The notes below the pieces were generated by a model. The model saw nothing but the letters and a program-made list of their open reading frames with translations, did no database searches and was not told the DNA's origin. From Armatimonadia bacterium (lineage in GTDB: Bacteria > Armatimonadota > Zipacnadia > Zipacnadales > JABUFB01): a stretch of DNA of 64,000 bases. Position 1 is the stretch's first letter, and each line of letters starts with the position of its first letter. A program made the position numbers and the translations under genes. Positions 35,954 through 45,347 of the stretch are shown one piece after another. Location of the stretch: NCBI GenBank assembly GCA_039679385.1, contig JBDKVB010000070.1, positions 1 through 64,000 on the forward strand, read 5' to 3'.

Positions 35954-37279
35954 TCAGTCCTGGCGCGGCTTCTGCCAGGGCACCTCTCCGCCTTGCTGGA
36001 TATGGAGCATGAGGGCTACGAGGAGTTCCTTGAAGCGCTCTGGTTCGGTCTGGGCCAGATTCTGCGCTTCCAGCGGATCGGCCGACAGGTTGTACAGCTC
36101 CAGGGCCGCATAGGGGCTGTCGTGAAGGAGCTTCCAGTCGCCCCGACGCACCGCCTCGATGGTCAGCCCACAGTAGGGACGCCCGCCCTCGCGACGCACG
36201 AAGTAGAGCTCGCGGTCCGTCGGGCTCTGCTCACCCAGCATCGCAGGTAGCAGGCTGGCGCCGTCGATGCCCGGATTCGGCTCGACACCGGCGGCTGACA
36301 GGAGTGTCGCGTACAGGTCCATCGTCAGCGCGGGATCAAGGAGGCGACTGCCTGCCGGTATGTGTCCCGGCCAGCGTGCGGCACAGGGCACTCGCAGCCC
36401 GCCCTCATAAACATGCCCCTTCTCGCTGCGCCAGGGCCCGTTGTTGGCACCGTTGCGAAGCACTCCCCCGTTGTCCGAGTTGAAGACCACAAGGGTGTCC
36501 TGCGCAAGACCGAGTTCGTCGAGGGTACCCAGGACACGACCGATTCCGTGGTCGAGGTGCTCGATGAGGGCTATCAGGCGCTGCCGTTGGGGACCGATGT
36601 TCGGCTCGCGTTGCTGCACTCGGGCCAGCCAGTCCTCCGGCGGCTGGATGGGGTCGTGCGGCGCGTTGTAGGCCAGATACAGGAAGAAGGGCTCCTCCTG
36701 GCCGGCGCGTTCGTGGAGGTAGTCGCAGGCCCAGTCCGTGAACAGGTCGGTGGCATGGCCCTGCGGCTCGATCACCTCACAGTCACGCCGCAGGAAGTTC
36801 ACGCCGCCGCGCAGATGGGTGTAGTAGTCATCCATCATGTCGCCAAGGAAGCCGTGGAAGAACTCGAAACCCCTCTCGCCGGGCAGGTTCGGCGTCTCCA
36901 GGCCGAGGTGCCACTTGCCGACCAGGGCCGTGTGGTAACCCGCAGGGGCAAGTCTCTGGGGAAGCAGCACGGCGGAGGGAGAAAGGTATCCCCAGGAGTC
37001 CTCGGGCCACTGGCGGATTACCCCGGGCACTCCCACACGGTCGGGGTAGCAGCCGGTCATCAGCGACGCACGTGAGGGAGAGCACACCGGGCTGTTCGCG
37101 AAAAAGTTGACGAAGTCGACGCCCTCGTGGAAGACGCGGTCGATATTTGGGGTGCGCAGGTCGGGCGTGCCGAAGGCGCTGTAGTCGCCGCGCCCCAGGT
37201 CATCCACGAGGATCATGAGCAGATTGGGTCGCCGCGTCTGGGCCGGTGTCTCGGCGAGTGGGGTGTTCTGGGCGGGCAT
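35954..37279 (-). CDS. Type I (Cys-type) sulfatase without signal peptide
   Basis: The 441-residue protein has the sulfatase signature CSPSRASLMTG with Cys66, the residue converted to formylglycine. Metal-binding ILVDDLGRGDYS lies near residue 20, YHTALVGKWHLG near 115 and VVFNSDNGG near 270. It belongs to the arylsulfatase A-like family and would remove sulfate esters from glycans or small molecules. GGAGG lies six bases before the ATG at 37279. An in-frame upstream extension to 37372 would not add a signal peptide either. A cytoplasmic sulfatase suggests action on imported sulfated sugars. No maturase (FGE or CX3CX2C anSME) is seen in the window. It is divergent from the sensor kinase cluster. 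Confidence 0.9.
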   Translation of the reverse strand: MPAQNTPLAETPAQTRRPNLLMILVDDLGRGDYSAFGTPDLRTPNIDRVFHEGVDFVNFFANSPVCSPSRASLMTGCYPDRVGVPGVIRQWPEDSWGYLSPSAVLLPQRLAPAGYHTALVGKWHLGLETPNLPGERGFEFFHGFLGDMMDDYYTHLRGGVNFLRRDCEVIEPQGHATDLFTDWACDYLHERAGQEEPFFLYLAYNAPHDPIQPPEDWLARVQQREPNIGPQRQRLIALIEHLDHGIGRVLGTLDELGLAQDTLVVFNSDNGGVLRNGANNGPWRSEKGHVYEGGLRVPCAARWPGHIPAGSRLLDPALTMDLYATLLSAAGVEPNPGIDGASLLPAMLGEQSPTDRELYFVRREGGRPYCGLTIEAVRRGDWKLLHDSPYAALELYNLSADPLEAQNLAQTEPERFKELLVALMLHIQQGGEVPWQKPRQD

Positions 37280-37492
37280 CGAGGGCCTCCAAGTTCGTAG
37301 GATGGCGCAACCGACCAGTCGGTGAAGGCCGGTCAGAGGCGCGAGGCTGTCGCAGCTATTCGCAGGCTGCACGTCCAGGACCTTCGCCTCCGACGGCAGG
37401 AGTTGGGCTCACGCCGGCGAAGTCAAGCCCGTACTGGGAAGGGCCGCAGCACGGGCCGGTGCCCGGGTAGACTATCACCGGCGAGAGGCGGT

Positions 37493-39589
37493 GTGGCGGC
37501 CGTGGTTGCGCTTCAGGCTGTCTCGGTCGTGCTCCAACTGGTGGCTGCGGTGCTGGCCCTGCGTCTCACACGGAAGACGGGCCGGACCCTCCCGTGGCTG
37601 CTGGTCGCGGGTGCCTTCACCATCATGGCGATCCGGCGGGCTGTTCTCCTGGTGCCCTGGATCATGGGCGAAACACCCTCGGCAGCGAGTGTGACATCGG
37701 AGGTCCTCGCTCTGATCATCTCGGTGCTGCTGCTTGCCGGGATGATCGGCATATCCCCTCTGTTCGAAGACCTTCGCACGACCCAGACGCAACTGCAAGA
37801 GCGTCTCGAGCAGCAGCGGCAGACCGAGGCCAGGCTGCGCGTGCAGCGTGACTTCAATCAGGCGATTCTGTCGACTGCCGGCGTGCTCATCGTGGTGCTT
37901 GACCGCGACGGCGGCATCGTGCGCTTCAACCAGGCCTGCGAGGACACCACGCACTGGCGCTATGAGGAGGTTGTAGGCAAGCCCTTCTGGGACCTGTTCG
38001 TGCTGGACGAGGAACGGGAGGGTGTCATGGAGACCTGGCACAGCCTGCGCGCCGGCAGCTTCCCCTCGCGCCACGAGAACCACTGGCTGACCCGCGAGGG
38101 CGGACGACACCTCATCTCCTGGTCGAATACCTGTCTCCTCGACGAAGCCCACGAGGTCGAGTTCGTCATCGCCACCGGCATCGACGTCACGGAGCACCGG
38201 CAGGCGGAAGACCAGCACAGACTGGATGAGCAGCGGCTGCAGGCTCTTGTCAGCTTGAGTGAGAAGGCGCCTTTGGGGCTGCGCGAGGTGACCAACTACG
38301 CCCTTGAGGCGGCCGTGAGCCTGACCAAGAGCAAGATCGGCTACCTGGCCTTCGCAAATGAGGACGAGACCGTGCTGACGATGTACGCGTGGTCGCGCGA
38401 GGCCATGGCACAGTGTGCGATGCAGGACAAGCCGATCGTGTATCCGGTGGAGAAGACCGGTCTGTGGGGCGAGGCTGTGCGACGCCGCGAGCCGGTGATC
38501 ACCAATGACTACGCGGCGCCGGACCCGGCCAAGAAGGGGTACCCTGAAGGACACGTCGAGCTGCAGCGGCACATGAACATCCCGGTCTTCGACGACGGGC
38601 GGATCGTGGCTGTGGCCGGTGTTGGGAACAAGGAAGACCCCTACGACGCCTCGGACGTGCGGCAACTGCGTCTACTGATGGATGGCATGTGGCGTCTGGT
38701 CAGCCGCGAGACGGCTCGCGAGGAATTGCAGCGCGCGCATGACGAACTGGAAGTGCGCGTCCGGGAGCGGACCGCCGAGCTGCGCAACACCAACGAGCTT
38801 CTGACGCAGGAAGTTGCCGAGCGCCGACGAGCCGAAGAGAGCCTCGCCGCCACGGCCCGGGAACTCAGCCGCTCCAACACGGAGCTGGAGCAGTTCGCCT
38901 ACGCCGCCTCCCATGACCTGCAGGAGCCGCTGCGCAAGGTCATCGCCTTCGGTGACCGTCTCCGCGCGAAGGCGGCCGGGACGCTGCCGGAGGACGCCAC
39001 CGACTACCTGGCGCGAATGCAGAACGCCGCCGGACGCATGCAGACGCTCATCAGTGACCTGCTCAGCTACTCGCGTGTGACGACGCGCGCACAGCCCTTT
39101 GGGGAGCTCGATCTGAACCGGGTAGTCGCCGAGGTGCTGGCCGATCTGGAGGTTGCGGTGGAGCGCTCCAGGGCGCAGGTGGAGGTGGCACAGCTTCCGA
39201 CGATCTGGGCCGATGAGACGCAGATCCGCCAGCTACTGCAGAACCTGATAGCGAACGCACTCAAATTCCAGCCGGAGGGTCGGCAACCGCTGGTGAACCT
39301 TGATAGTGAGCTGCTGCCGGCGGAGGACGGCCTACCGGAGAGGGTGCGGCTGACGGTGCGGGATAACGGGATTGGGTTCGAGGACCGGTTCGCTGACCGC
39401 ATCTTTGGGGTATTCCAGCGTCTCCACAGTCGGGGCGAGTACGACGGCACCGGCATCGGCCTGGCGATCTGTCGCAAGATCGCCGAGAGGCATCAGGGCC
39501 AGATCACAGCCCACGGGAAGCCGGGAGAAGGGGCTGAGTTCACCGTGACGCTGCCTCTGCGTCCGGTGCAGAAAGAGGGGGTTCCATGA
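37493..39589 (+). CDS. Membrane sensor histidine kinase with PAS and GAF domains
   Basis: The 698-residue form begins at a GTG (37493) with AGAGG four bases upstream; the frame extends to 37322 but that part looks non-coding. Three membrane segments occupy residues 1-85. A PAS domain (about 115-235, ILSTAGVLIVVLDRDGG), a GAF-like domain (about 255-390, KSKIGYLAFANED) and a coiled coil (about 400-460) follow. The HisKA box AASHDLQEPLRK has the phosphorylated His474, and an HATPase domain carries DNGIGFE and GTGIGLAICRK. The kinase probably senses a small ligand or redox state. Its stop overlaps the next gene's start by four bases (ATGA), so kinase and response regulator are translationally coupled. 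Confidence 0.88.
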   Translation: MAAVVALQAVSVVLQLVAAVLALRLTRKTGRTLPWLLVAGAFTIMAIRRAVLLVPWIMGETPSAASVTSEVLALIISVLLLAGMIGISPLFEDLRTTQTQLQERLEQQRQTEARLRVQRDFNQAILSTAGVLIVVLDRDGGIVRFNQACEDTTHWRYEEVVGKPFWDLFVLDEEREGVMETWHSLRAGSFPSRHENHWLTREGGRHLISWSNTCLLDEAHEVEFVIATGIDVTEHRQAEDQHRLDEQRLQALVSLSEKAPLGLREVTNYALEAAVSLTKSKIGYLAFANEDETVLTMYAWSREAMAQCAMQDKPIVYPVEKTGLWGEAVRRREPVITNDYAAPDPAKKGYPEGHVELQRHMNIPVFDDGRIVAVAGVGNKEDPYDASDVRQLRLLMDGMWRLVSRETAREELQRAHDELEVRVRERTAELRNTNELLTQEVAERRRAEESLAATARELSRSNTELEQFAYAASHDLQEPLRKVIAFGDRLRAKAAGTLPEDATDYLARMQNAAGRMQTLISDLLSYSRVTTRAQPFGELDLNRVVAEVLADLEVAVERSRAQVEVAQLPTIWADETQIRQLLQNLIANALKFQPEGRQPLVNLDSELLPAEDGLPERVRLTVRDNGIGFEDRFADRIFGVFQRLHSRGEYDGTGIGLAICRKIAERHQGQITAHGKPGEGAEFTVTLPLRPVQKEGVP

Positions 39590-40041
39590 GCAAGGACAGC
39601 CACCCGATCACGATCCTCATGGCCGATGACGACGAGGAGGACTGCATGCTGGTGCAGGAGGCGCTGGCCGAGGCACGGCTGGCGAATGACCTGCGCTTCG
39701 TGCATGACGGCGAGGAGTTGATCGCCTACCTCAGACGAGAGGGGCGGTATGCCGATCCTGCCCTCTCGCCCCGTCCCGGCCTGATTCTGCTGGACCTGAA
39801 TATGCCACGGGTCGACGGTCGCGAAGCGCTCGAACACATCAAGGGCGACCCCGACTTACACCGCATTCCCGTGGTCGTCCTGACGACCTCCAAGGCCGAG
39901 GAGGACATCTACCGATCCTACGACCTGGGGGTGAACTCGTATATCACGAAGCCCGTCACCTTCGACGGTCTGGTCGAGGCGATGCAGGTACTGAAGCGCT
40001 ACTGGTTTGAGATCGTGGAGCTGCCCAGGGCCGCGCCGTGA
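39586..40041 (+). CDS. Single-domain response regulator
   Basis: This 151-residue protein is a stand-alone receiver domain. The acidic pocket ADDDEED is near residue 14, the phosphorylated Asp70 is in LLDLNMPRVDG, the switch Thr is in VVLTTSKAE, and the Lys is in YITKPV. It has no output domain, like the Rcp1/CheY-type partners of phytochrome-like kinases, so it passes phosphate on or binds a partner protein. It overlaps the end of the upstream histidine kinase gene and lies 73 bases before the receiver-kinase gene, giving a three-gene signalling operon. Confidence 0.92.
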   Translation: MSKDSHPITILMADDDEEDCMLVQEALAEARLANDLRFVHDGEELIAYLRREGRYADPALSPRPGLILLDLNMPRVDGREALEHIKGDPDLHRIPVVVLTTSKAEEDIYRSYDLGVNSYITKPVTFDGLVEAMQVLKRYWFEIVELPRAAP

Positions 40042-40114
40042 GCCAGGGCAGTCCGGGCTGCCGGGTACTCGGGAAGGTACCGATCACCGAGGGATCGCTG
40101 CAGGGGGCAGAGAC

Positions 40115-41572
40115 ATGGAGCGCGACCGCGCCTTACGGGTGCTGATCGTTGAGGACGACGAGGAAGACGCGCTGCTCCTGCGCGAGGTGCTCGCGGAAAC
40201 GCCGCCTCCGCGCCCTCAGCTTACGGTGGCAGGGCGCCTGGGAGAGGCAATGGAGCGAGTGGGTGAGGAACGCTTCGATGCGGTGCTCCTCGACCTGAAG
40301 CTGCCCGATAGCCAGGGCCTGGACACCTTCGCCGACCTACACCACCTGATACCGGAAGTGCCGGTTGTGGTGCTGACGGGACTTGATGACAGCGACATGG
40401 CCCGGCGTGCCGTTCAGGCTGGAGCACAGGACTACCTGGTCAAGGGCCAGGTGAACGGACCGGCGCTGCTGCGTTCGGTACTGTACGCCATCGAACGGCA
40501 ACGCACCGTGCGCTACCGTGCTCTCCTGCTGGAGCGAGAGCGGTTCGACACGGCTGTCTCGCAGATGAGTGACGCCATCGTGGTGACGGACGAGGCAGGG
40601 GAAGTCACGATGGCAAATCACGCTGCCTGCCTGCTTCTGAACCTCCCGGAGGGCCGCTGGAAGGGTCTCCCACTGTGGGCGATTCTCGGGTCCTTCGAGA
40701 CGAGCGTTCCGCTGGTCGAACTGCGCACCGAGACCGAGCGTGTGAGCGCCTTCGAGATCTCACGGCCCAACACCCACCCGCCGCTGTACCTGGATGCCCG
40801 TCTCACGCGCCTGTCGACCTCGCCGGGAGTGCCCGAGAGCATGGTCCTGACGCTGCGTGATGTGACCGACGAGCGCCACCGCCGCAACATCCAGGCGAAC
40901 TTCATCGTGACCGTATCGCACAAGCTGCGTACTCCCTTGACCATCATCTCTGGGTGGCTGCAGATCTGTGAGCGGATGCCGCCCGAGCGTATGGCGGAGG
41001 AGTGGCACCGGGTTCGGGGTATCCTGTCGGACGAACTCCAGGAGCTCTCCGACGCAGTGCACCGGCTGCTGGAGTTCAAGGAGATGACGACCCAGGAGCT
41101 CGCGGCGGACGTGACCGACCTGCGGCTGGACGAGGTTGCCTGGGAGGTCGCGGAGGAGGTCAAGAAGCTGTACCCAGCCAAGGAGGTGCAGGTGCAGGTT
41201 CGTGTGACGGGCGACCCAACTGTGCAGGTGTCGCGGGAGAATGCCGGCTTCGTGCTGGAGCAACTGATCGAGAATGCGGTGAAGTTCGGGGAGAAGACGC
41301 CGGTGGAGGTGACCGTGGAGATCGAGCCGTTGGACGCAGCCTGGTGCCGGTGCACCGTCCGGGACAACGGTCCCGGTATCCCTCACGAGTACTACGACCG
41401 GATCTTTGACGGGTTCTTCCAGGTGGAGGACCACGTGACCGGGCAGGTTCCCGGAATGGGAGTGGGGCTGCACATGGCGCGGCAGGTGGTGGCGGCCTAT
41501 GGTGGGCAGATCAGTGTGGAGTCGCAGATTGGCCTTGGCAGCGCTTTTTCGTTCACGCTGCCACGGACGTAA
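40115..41572 (+). CDS. Receiver-PAS-histidine kinase
   Basis: The 485-residue protein begins with a receiver domain (VLIVEDDEEDALLL; phosphorylated Asp60 in LLDLKLPD). A PAS-like domain follows at about 145-255 (QMSDAIVVTDEAGEVTMANHAA), then a HisKA box (TVSHKLRTPL, His269) and an HATPase domain (DNGPGIP and GMGVGLHMARQ). There are no membrane segments. An N-terminal receiver on a kinase suggests control by phosphate arriving from the upstream kinase and regulator. The ATG at 40115 has AGGGGG at about eight bases; the longer frame from 40007 lacks family similarity. Its own downstream regulator is not in the window. Confidence 0.88.
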   Translation: MERDRALRVLIVEDDEEDALLLREVLAETPPPRPQLTVAGRLGEAMERVGEERFDAVLLDLKLPDSQGLDTFADLHHLIPEVPVVVLTGLDDSDMARRAVQAGAQDYLVKGQVNGPALLRSVLYAIERQRTVRYRALLLERERFDTAVSQMSDAIVVTDEAGEVTMANHAACLLLNLPEGRWKGLPLWAILGSFETSVPLVELRTETERVSAFEISRPNTHPPLYLDARLTRLSTSPGVPESMVLTLRDVTDERHRRNIQANFIVTVSHKLRTPLTIISGWLQICERMPPERMAEEWHRVRGILSDELQELSDAVHRLLEFKEMTTQELAADVTDLRLDEVAWEVAEEVKKLYPAKEVQVQVRVTGDPTVQVSRENAGFVLEQLIENAVKFGEKTPVEVTVEIEPLDAAWCRCTVRDNGPGIPHEYYDRIFDGFFQVEDHVTGQVPGMGVGLHMARQVVAAYGGQISVESQIGLGSAFSFTLPRT

Positions 41573-41648
41573 GGGCCCGGAAGGCCTGGGAAATCGGGCG
41601 ATTCGGGCAAAAGGGGGGTCTGGGAGAGACCTGAGCAGGGGCGACAGG

Positions 41649-44312
41649 CTACTCCCAGACAGGGCTTAGGACCTCTGTACGGCGCGCTAACAACCTGACA
41701 GTATATGTCAGGTTGTTTTGGTGTTCGGTAACGGAAATGAGACTCTTGCTCAATTTCGACTCGAAGGCCACCAGCCGCCTGGGGGCTGACTGTCTCCCCC
41801 ACCAGTCTGCATCCAGTGAGAGTGTGACCTCCAGGTCCTTGCCGGTCGGGTTGTAGACGGTCAGGAGGGTCTCGGGGCCCTGGCCGAAGCGCTCGACGGC
41901 GATGGAGGTGTCACTGGCGCGGACGTGAGGGACCGGCTCCCAACCTGCCCGGTTGAGGGCGTCGAAGAGGGGCAGGTAGCGAGCGAAGAGCGGCTTGTCC
42001 CGGGTGAGCAACTCGGGGGCCTGGAGGTAGCGGTGCATCCCCGCGTAGTCCTCAGCGGTGCCTCCTCCGGCGGTACTGATGCCCGGCCAGAAGCCATAGC
42101 TGAGTTGGTTGGCGAGGTAGTCCTCCATCTCGGCGGAGGTCATGGCCGGTACACGCTGGAGTACCGCCCAGCGCCACTGGAGCAGGTTCGATACGGGGCG
42201 ATGATAGGCCGCAAGGCGCTGCTGGAGGGCCGAGTCACGGTCCTGCAGGCCGCCGAGTTCGCAGCCCGCCACGTCGGCGAGGTGACCATAGAGACGGGTG
42301 ACCGGTGCGAACAGGTTCATCATGAGGAGCTTGCCGCGACGGTGGAGGTCGTCGGCCAGGTTGCGCATGAAGGCATAGTGGGCCATGCCGCTGAGGACCA
42401 CCGGCCGACCGGTGACCAACGAGAAGGAGAGCGGCAGCTCGGAGACTGCTAGATGGGTCGGTGCGTAGTCCTCAAGGTCCGACATGGCCGCAACCACGCT
42501 GTCCAGGTAGATGCCGTCGGCCCACTGCACCGCGGGCTCGATCTCGTACTTCAGGCAGATCGAAGCGCCGCTCGGCTCGGGAAGCTTCGGATCGGTGCTT
42601 AGCTGCCACCACTGCGCCCAGTCGCTGTAGAGATCGACGAAGTGGGCGCCAAGGCCGTCGGGCCCTGTGATCATGGAGTTGAGGACCGCCTGGGCGACCT
42701 CAGAGCGCGGCGCCGGACCCCAGCGGGTCGGGTCGCCGGCCTGCTGAGCCCACTGCTGGACGGCGGCCAGACGCTCAGCATAGGGAGGCATGTCGGCGCG
42801 AGAGGCCAGGCCACGGAACACCTGGCGACGGCCCCAGGGCTCAGCGTAGACGAAGGTGGCGATGCCGTGGTCGCGGCAGAACTGGCGGGTCTGTGGAGCA
42901 AGAGCGCCGCACTCGTAGAAGCGGAGGCCGAAGTCCTCGGGCTTCGCGGCACCGGGATCGACCATGCGGAGAGTCCAGGCACCACCGAGGTCGGTGTGGC
43001 CCTGAGTGAGCTGCGGGAAGAGCTTGTAGTAGCGCTCCAGGGCCGAACGGAAGGTCCAGGCGGGGTCGCAGCGGTACAGGCAGAGGGTGAACCGGGCGAG
43101 AGCATGTGGGGCCTGGGGCGAAAGGCCGAAGTCAGCCAGGGTAGAGAAGCCCGCGGCGTCGGCCCGGAAGCTCTGAAGCGCCGGCACGTCCGTGGGCGTT
43201 GCGAGAGCCAGGGCTGCCGTGCCGTGGCTTACGCAGGCAAGGGGATAGCGGCTGAGAGGATGCCCGGCCAGGCCCACGGAGTCCTCGTAGCGGTGTCCTG
43301 CCTCCACAAGGCCGTCGCCTAGAGGGTTCGCCGACCACGTCCAGCCGTGCAGGTCGAGGGGCAGACGGTAGTGGAGTCGCAGGCAGCGCGGCCGTGGGGA
43401 ATCACCGAGAGCAGAGACCTCCACGGTGGCGCTGAGGCGGTCGGAACCGCCCTGGAAGCGGGTGGTGAACCGAAGACCTGCGGAGGGCAACTGGGCGTCC
43501 TGCACCAGGCCTTCCGGCGTGACCTGCACCGGCCCGCGGACGGGGACTTCGGCACTCCATCCACTAGGGCGTGCCGTCAGGGTCAGGTCGTCGAGGTCGG
43601 CGCGTAGGCTGCCGCCACGGTACACTCGCAAGGACACCCGAAGGGCCGAGACCCCTTCCGGGACCTCGAAGTCTGTGGAGAACCGCTCCCAGGTGTCGGG
43701 CTTCGTGTTGGTGAGGTCGGAGCGATAGAGGGCCTGGGAGTAGGGGCTGTAGGTCCACCCCTTCGAGGTCGGGGCGTTCGCGCTGACATCCTTGCCATCC
43801 GCATCGAGGTAGCGCAGGCAGAGGATGTAGCTGAGACCGGTATCGTGGGTGCGCGCCGACCAGGAGAGGGTGCAGAGGTCGCCGGGCGTGAGCTTGACCG
43901 CATCGCGGGTAGCCATGCCGACGCCGACGGAAGTCCCGTCGCCAATCTGGAGGTACGCGTCGCCCTGGGCCGCTGTTCCTGTTGCACGGCGGACGAAGTC
44001 GCCCGTTGCCTGCCAGTCAGCGAAGGAGGCCGAAGACCAGGTGGTCTCGTCGCCCTCGGCATCGACCTTGAGCAAGAGACGCCGGGGAGCCGCCGGATCG
44101 ACGGTGTACTCCTGGTAGGAGAGACCGCCGGAGACGCCGGGAGCCAGAGACAGGCTCTCGCCGCCAAGGGCGAGGCGAGTGACCTGGCCTGAGCTGTCAG
44201 CGAGAGTGACTGCAAGCCCGTCTTCGGTCTGCCACAGGGCCGCTGCTGCGAGAGAGTGCAGGGCAAGAGCTGCGAGGACAGCCAGTCCCCGGGTGCAGGC
44301 TGCGGATCTCAT
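41649..44312 (-). CDS. Large secreted protein of unknown, possibly glycosidase-like, function
   Basis: The 887-residue protein starts with a signal peptide (GLAVLAALALHSLAAAALW). Residues about 80-250 include a jelly-roll-like module (ADLDDLTLTARPSGW at its end). The following beta-rich region and barrel-like centre (about 440-760) contain FVYAEPWG, GAHFVDLYSDW, DGIYLDSV and PVVLSGMAHYAF, which read like strand ends of a TIM barrel. I recognise no specific family. GGGAG lies eight bases before the ATG at 44312; the upstream ATG and TTG are too close to it. A perfect palindrome lies in the last 25 codons. It follows the HAD phosphatase gene by 45 bases on the same strand, so the two are probably co-transcribed. 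Confidence 0.65.
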   Translation of the reverse strand: MRSAACTRGLAVLAALALHSLAAAALWQTEDGLAVTLADSSGQVTRLALGGESLSLAPGVSGGLSYQEYTVDPAAPRRLLLKVDAEGDETTWSSASFADWQATGDFVRRATGTAAQGDAYLQIGDGTSVGVGMATRDAVKLTPGDLCTLSWSARTHDTGLSYILCLRYLDADGKDVSANAPTSKGWTYSPYSQALYRSDLTNTKPDTWERFSTDFEVPEGVSALRVSLRVYRGGSLRADLDDLTLTARPSGWSAEVPVRGPVQVTPEGLVQDAQLPSAGLRFTTRFQGGSDRLSATVEVSALGDSPRPRCLRLHYRLPLDLHGWTWSANPLGDGLVEAGHRYEDSVGLAGHPLSRYPLACVSHGTAALALATPTDVPALQSFRADAAGFSTLADFGLSPQAPHALARFTLCLYRCDPAWTFRSALERYYKLFPQLTQGHTDLGGAWTLRMVDPGAAKPEDFGLRFYECGALAPQTRQFCRDHGIATFVYAEPWGRRQVFRGLASRADMPPYAERLAAVQQWAQQAGDPTRWGPAPRSEVAQAVLNSMITGPDGLGAHFVDLYSDWAQWWQLSTDPKLPEPSGASICLKYEIEPAVQWADGIYLDSVVAAMSDLEDYAPTHLAVSELPLSFSLVTGRPVVLSGMAHYAFMRNLADDLHRRGKLLMMNLFAPVTRLYGHLADVAGCELGGLQDRDSALQQRLAAYHRPVSNLLQWRWAVLQRVPAMTSAEMEDYLANQLSYGFWPGISTAGGGTAEDYAGMHRYLQAPELLTRDKPLFARYLPLFDALNRAGWEPVPHVRASDTSIAVERFGQGPETLLTVYNPTGKDLEVTLSLDADWWGRQSAPRRLVAFESKLSKSLISVTEHQNNLTYTVRLLARRTEVLSPVWE
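41689..41717. terminator. Perfect 12-bp palindrome in the 3' end of a gene, possible + strand terminator
   Basis: AACAACCTGACA (41689-41700) and TGTCAGGTTGTT (41706-41717) are perfect complements around a five-base AT-rich loop. TTTGG follows on the + strand. It lies within the last codons of the - strand gene and about 115 bases after the stop of the receiver-kinase gene, so it may terminate that operon. A protein-binding site is the alternative. Confidence 0.45.
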
Positions 44313-44357
44313 CTCCATCACTCCCAAGAAGACAGAAGGCGACGAACCGGACGTCGG

Positions 44358-45077
44358 CTAGAGCCTGGCAAGGACCTGCTGCAGGATATCCTGGGCGCCT
44401 GGATGGCCGCTCTGAGGCGAGACGTAGCCGCGCCGGTGCTGGACGAGTTCGCGGACCTGCGGGTCACAGTTGCCCGGGGCCAGCGGGAAGTTGACAACGG
44501 TGAGCATCCCCATATCGTTGGGGTTGTCGCCCAGGCCGAAGGTCTGGGAGACCGGGGTCCCCAGGTCATGGCAGACACGGTGAACGGCCTGATCCTTGCC
44601 GGCTTCGATGGGGAAGACTTCGAGATAGGTGCCCGCAGTGTTGCGGCTGAACTCAAGCCGCAGCCCCTCCGGCACTTCGGCCTCGACGCGGTCAACGTCC
44701 TCCTGCGTCTTGCCGCTCTGGGTGACGCTGGAGGAGAAGGCCCTCTGCTTGTAGTGGATCCTCCACCCTTCGGCTCTGAGGCGGTCGCGGAACCCCACCA
44801 GCGTGTCATAGCGGCGAGCCATCACCGCGTCCCATTCTGCGTCGACGACATCGCGGCCGTCGGAACGGAGGTAGACGACGGCACCGTTCTCGGTGACCAG
44901 CCCGTCGTTGGGGATGGAGGAGAGGGGCTGATACTCCTCGTAGCTGCGGGCGGTGACAACGATGAAGTAGGCCTGTTTGCGGATCTCCTCGATCAGCTCG
45001 CGGGTACGATCGGCCAGCACGCTATCGAAGATCACAGTGTAGTCGAGGTCTGAGAGGACAATCGGCCGGAACGTCAT
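44358..45077 (-). CDS. HAD-IIB (Cof/MPGP-type) phosphatase
   Basis: The 239-residue protein has the HAD motif I LSDLDYT with nucleophile Asp10 and general acid Asp12, motif II VVTARSYEEY, and motif IV GLGDNPNDMGML. The cap and spacing fit the HAD-IIB group, which includes sugar phosphatases, sucrose-phosphatase and mannosyl-3-phosphoglycerate phosphatase. The last of these is the closest impression (ENGAVVYLRSDG), but the substrate cannot be fixed. The start at 45077 has a weak AAGGGAG at long spacing; an in-frame TTG at 45086 is an alternative. It is cytoplasmic and precedes the large secreted protein gene on the same strand. Confidence 0.82.
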   Translation of the reverse strand: MTFRPIVLSDLDYTVIFDSVLADRTRELIEEIRKQAYFIVVTARSYEEYQPLSSIPNDGLVTENGAVVYLRSDGRDVVDAEWDAVMARRYDTLVGFRDRLRAEGWRIHYKQRAFSSSVTQSGKTQEDVDRVEAEVPEGLRLEFSRNTAGTYLEVFPIEAGKDQAVHRVCHDLGTPVSQTFGLGDNPNDMGMLTVVNFPLAPGNCDPQVRELVQHRRGYVSPQSGHPGAQDILQQVLARL

Positions 45078-45204
45078 TGCGGGCAAGTCTCCCTTGTGGC
45101 AAGTGAAAGGCGCTCAGGGCGCCAGGACAGATGAACAGTACCAGAGGAGGGGTGGCGGCGTCCAGTCGAAGGTGATGCGGACCGACTCTGGATGCTGGAA
45201 GACG

Positions 45205-45312
45205 AAGGCACCTCACCTCCGACTTCTGACGCACGGCAACGGCACCTCACCCCGGCCCTCTCCCGGTGGGAGAGGGAGCAGAGAGCAACGGCGGAAGGGC
45301 AAAGGCACCCTA
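45205..45312. repeat. Intergenic repeat cluster A (hairpin family)
   Basis: The segment holds GGCACCTCACC twice and AAAGGCACCC once. A perfect 9-bp hairpin CCCTCTCCC-GGT-GGGAGAGGG sits at 45256-45276. It lies between the HAD phosphatase start and the stop of the BNR-4 gene. The same words recur in three other gaps up to 55 kb. The rest of the 270-base gap shows nothing. Confidence 0.75.
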
Positions 45313-45347
45313 CGCCACTGCCACCTCTGCACGCGGCTTCCGGGTCC

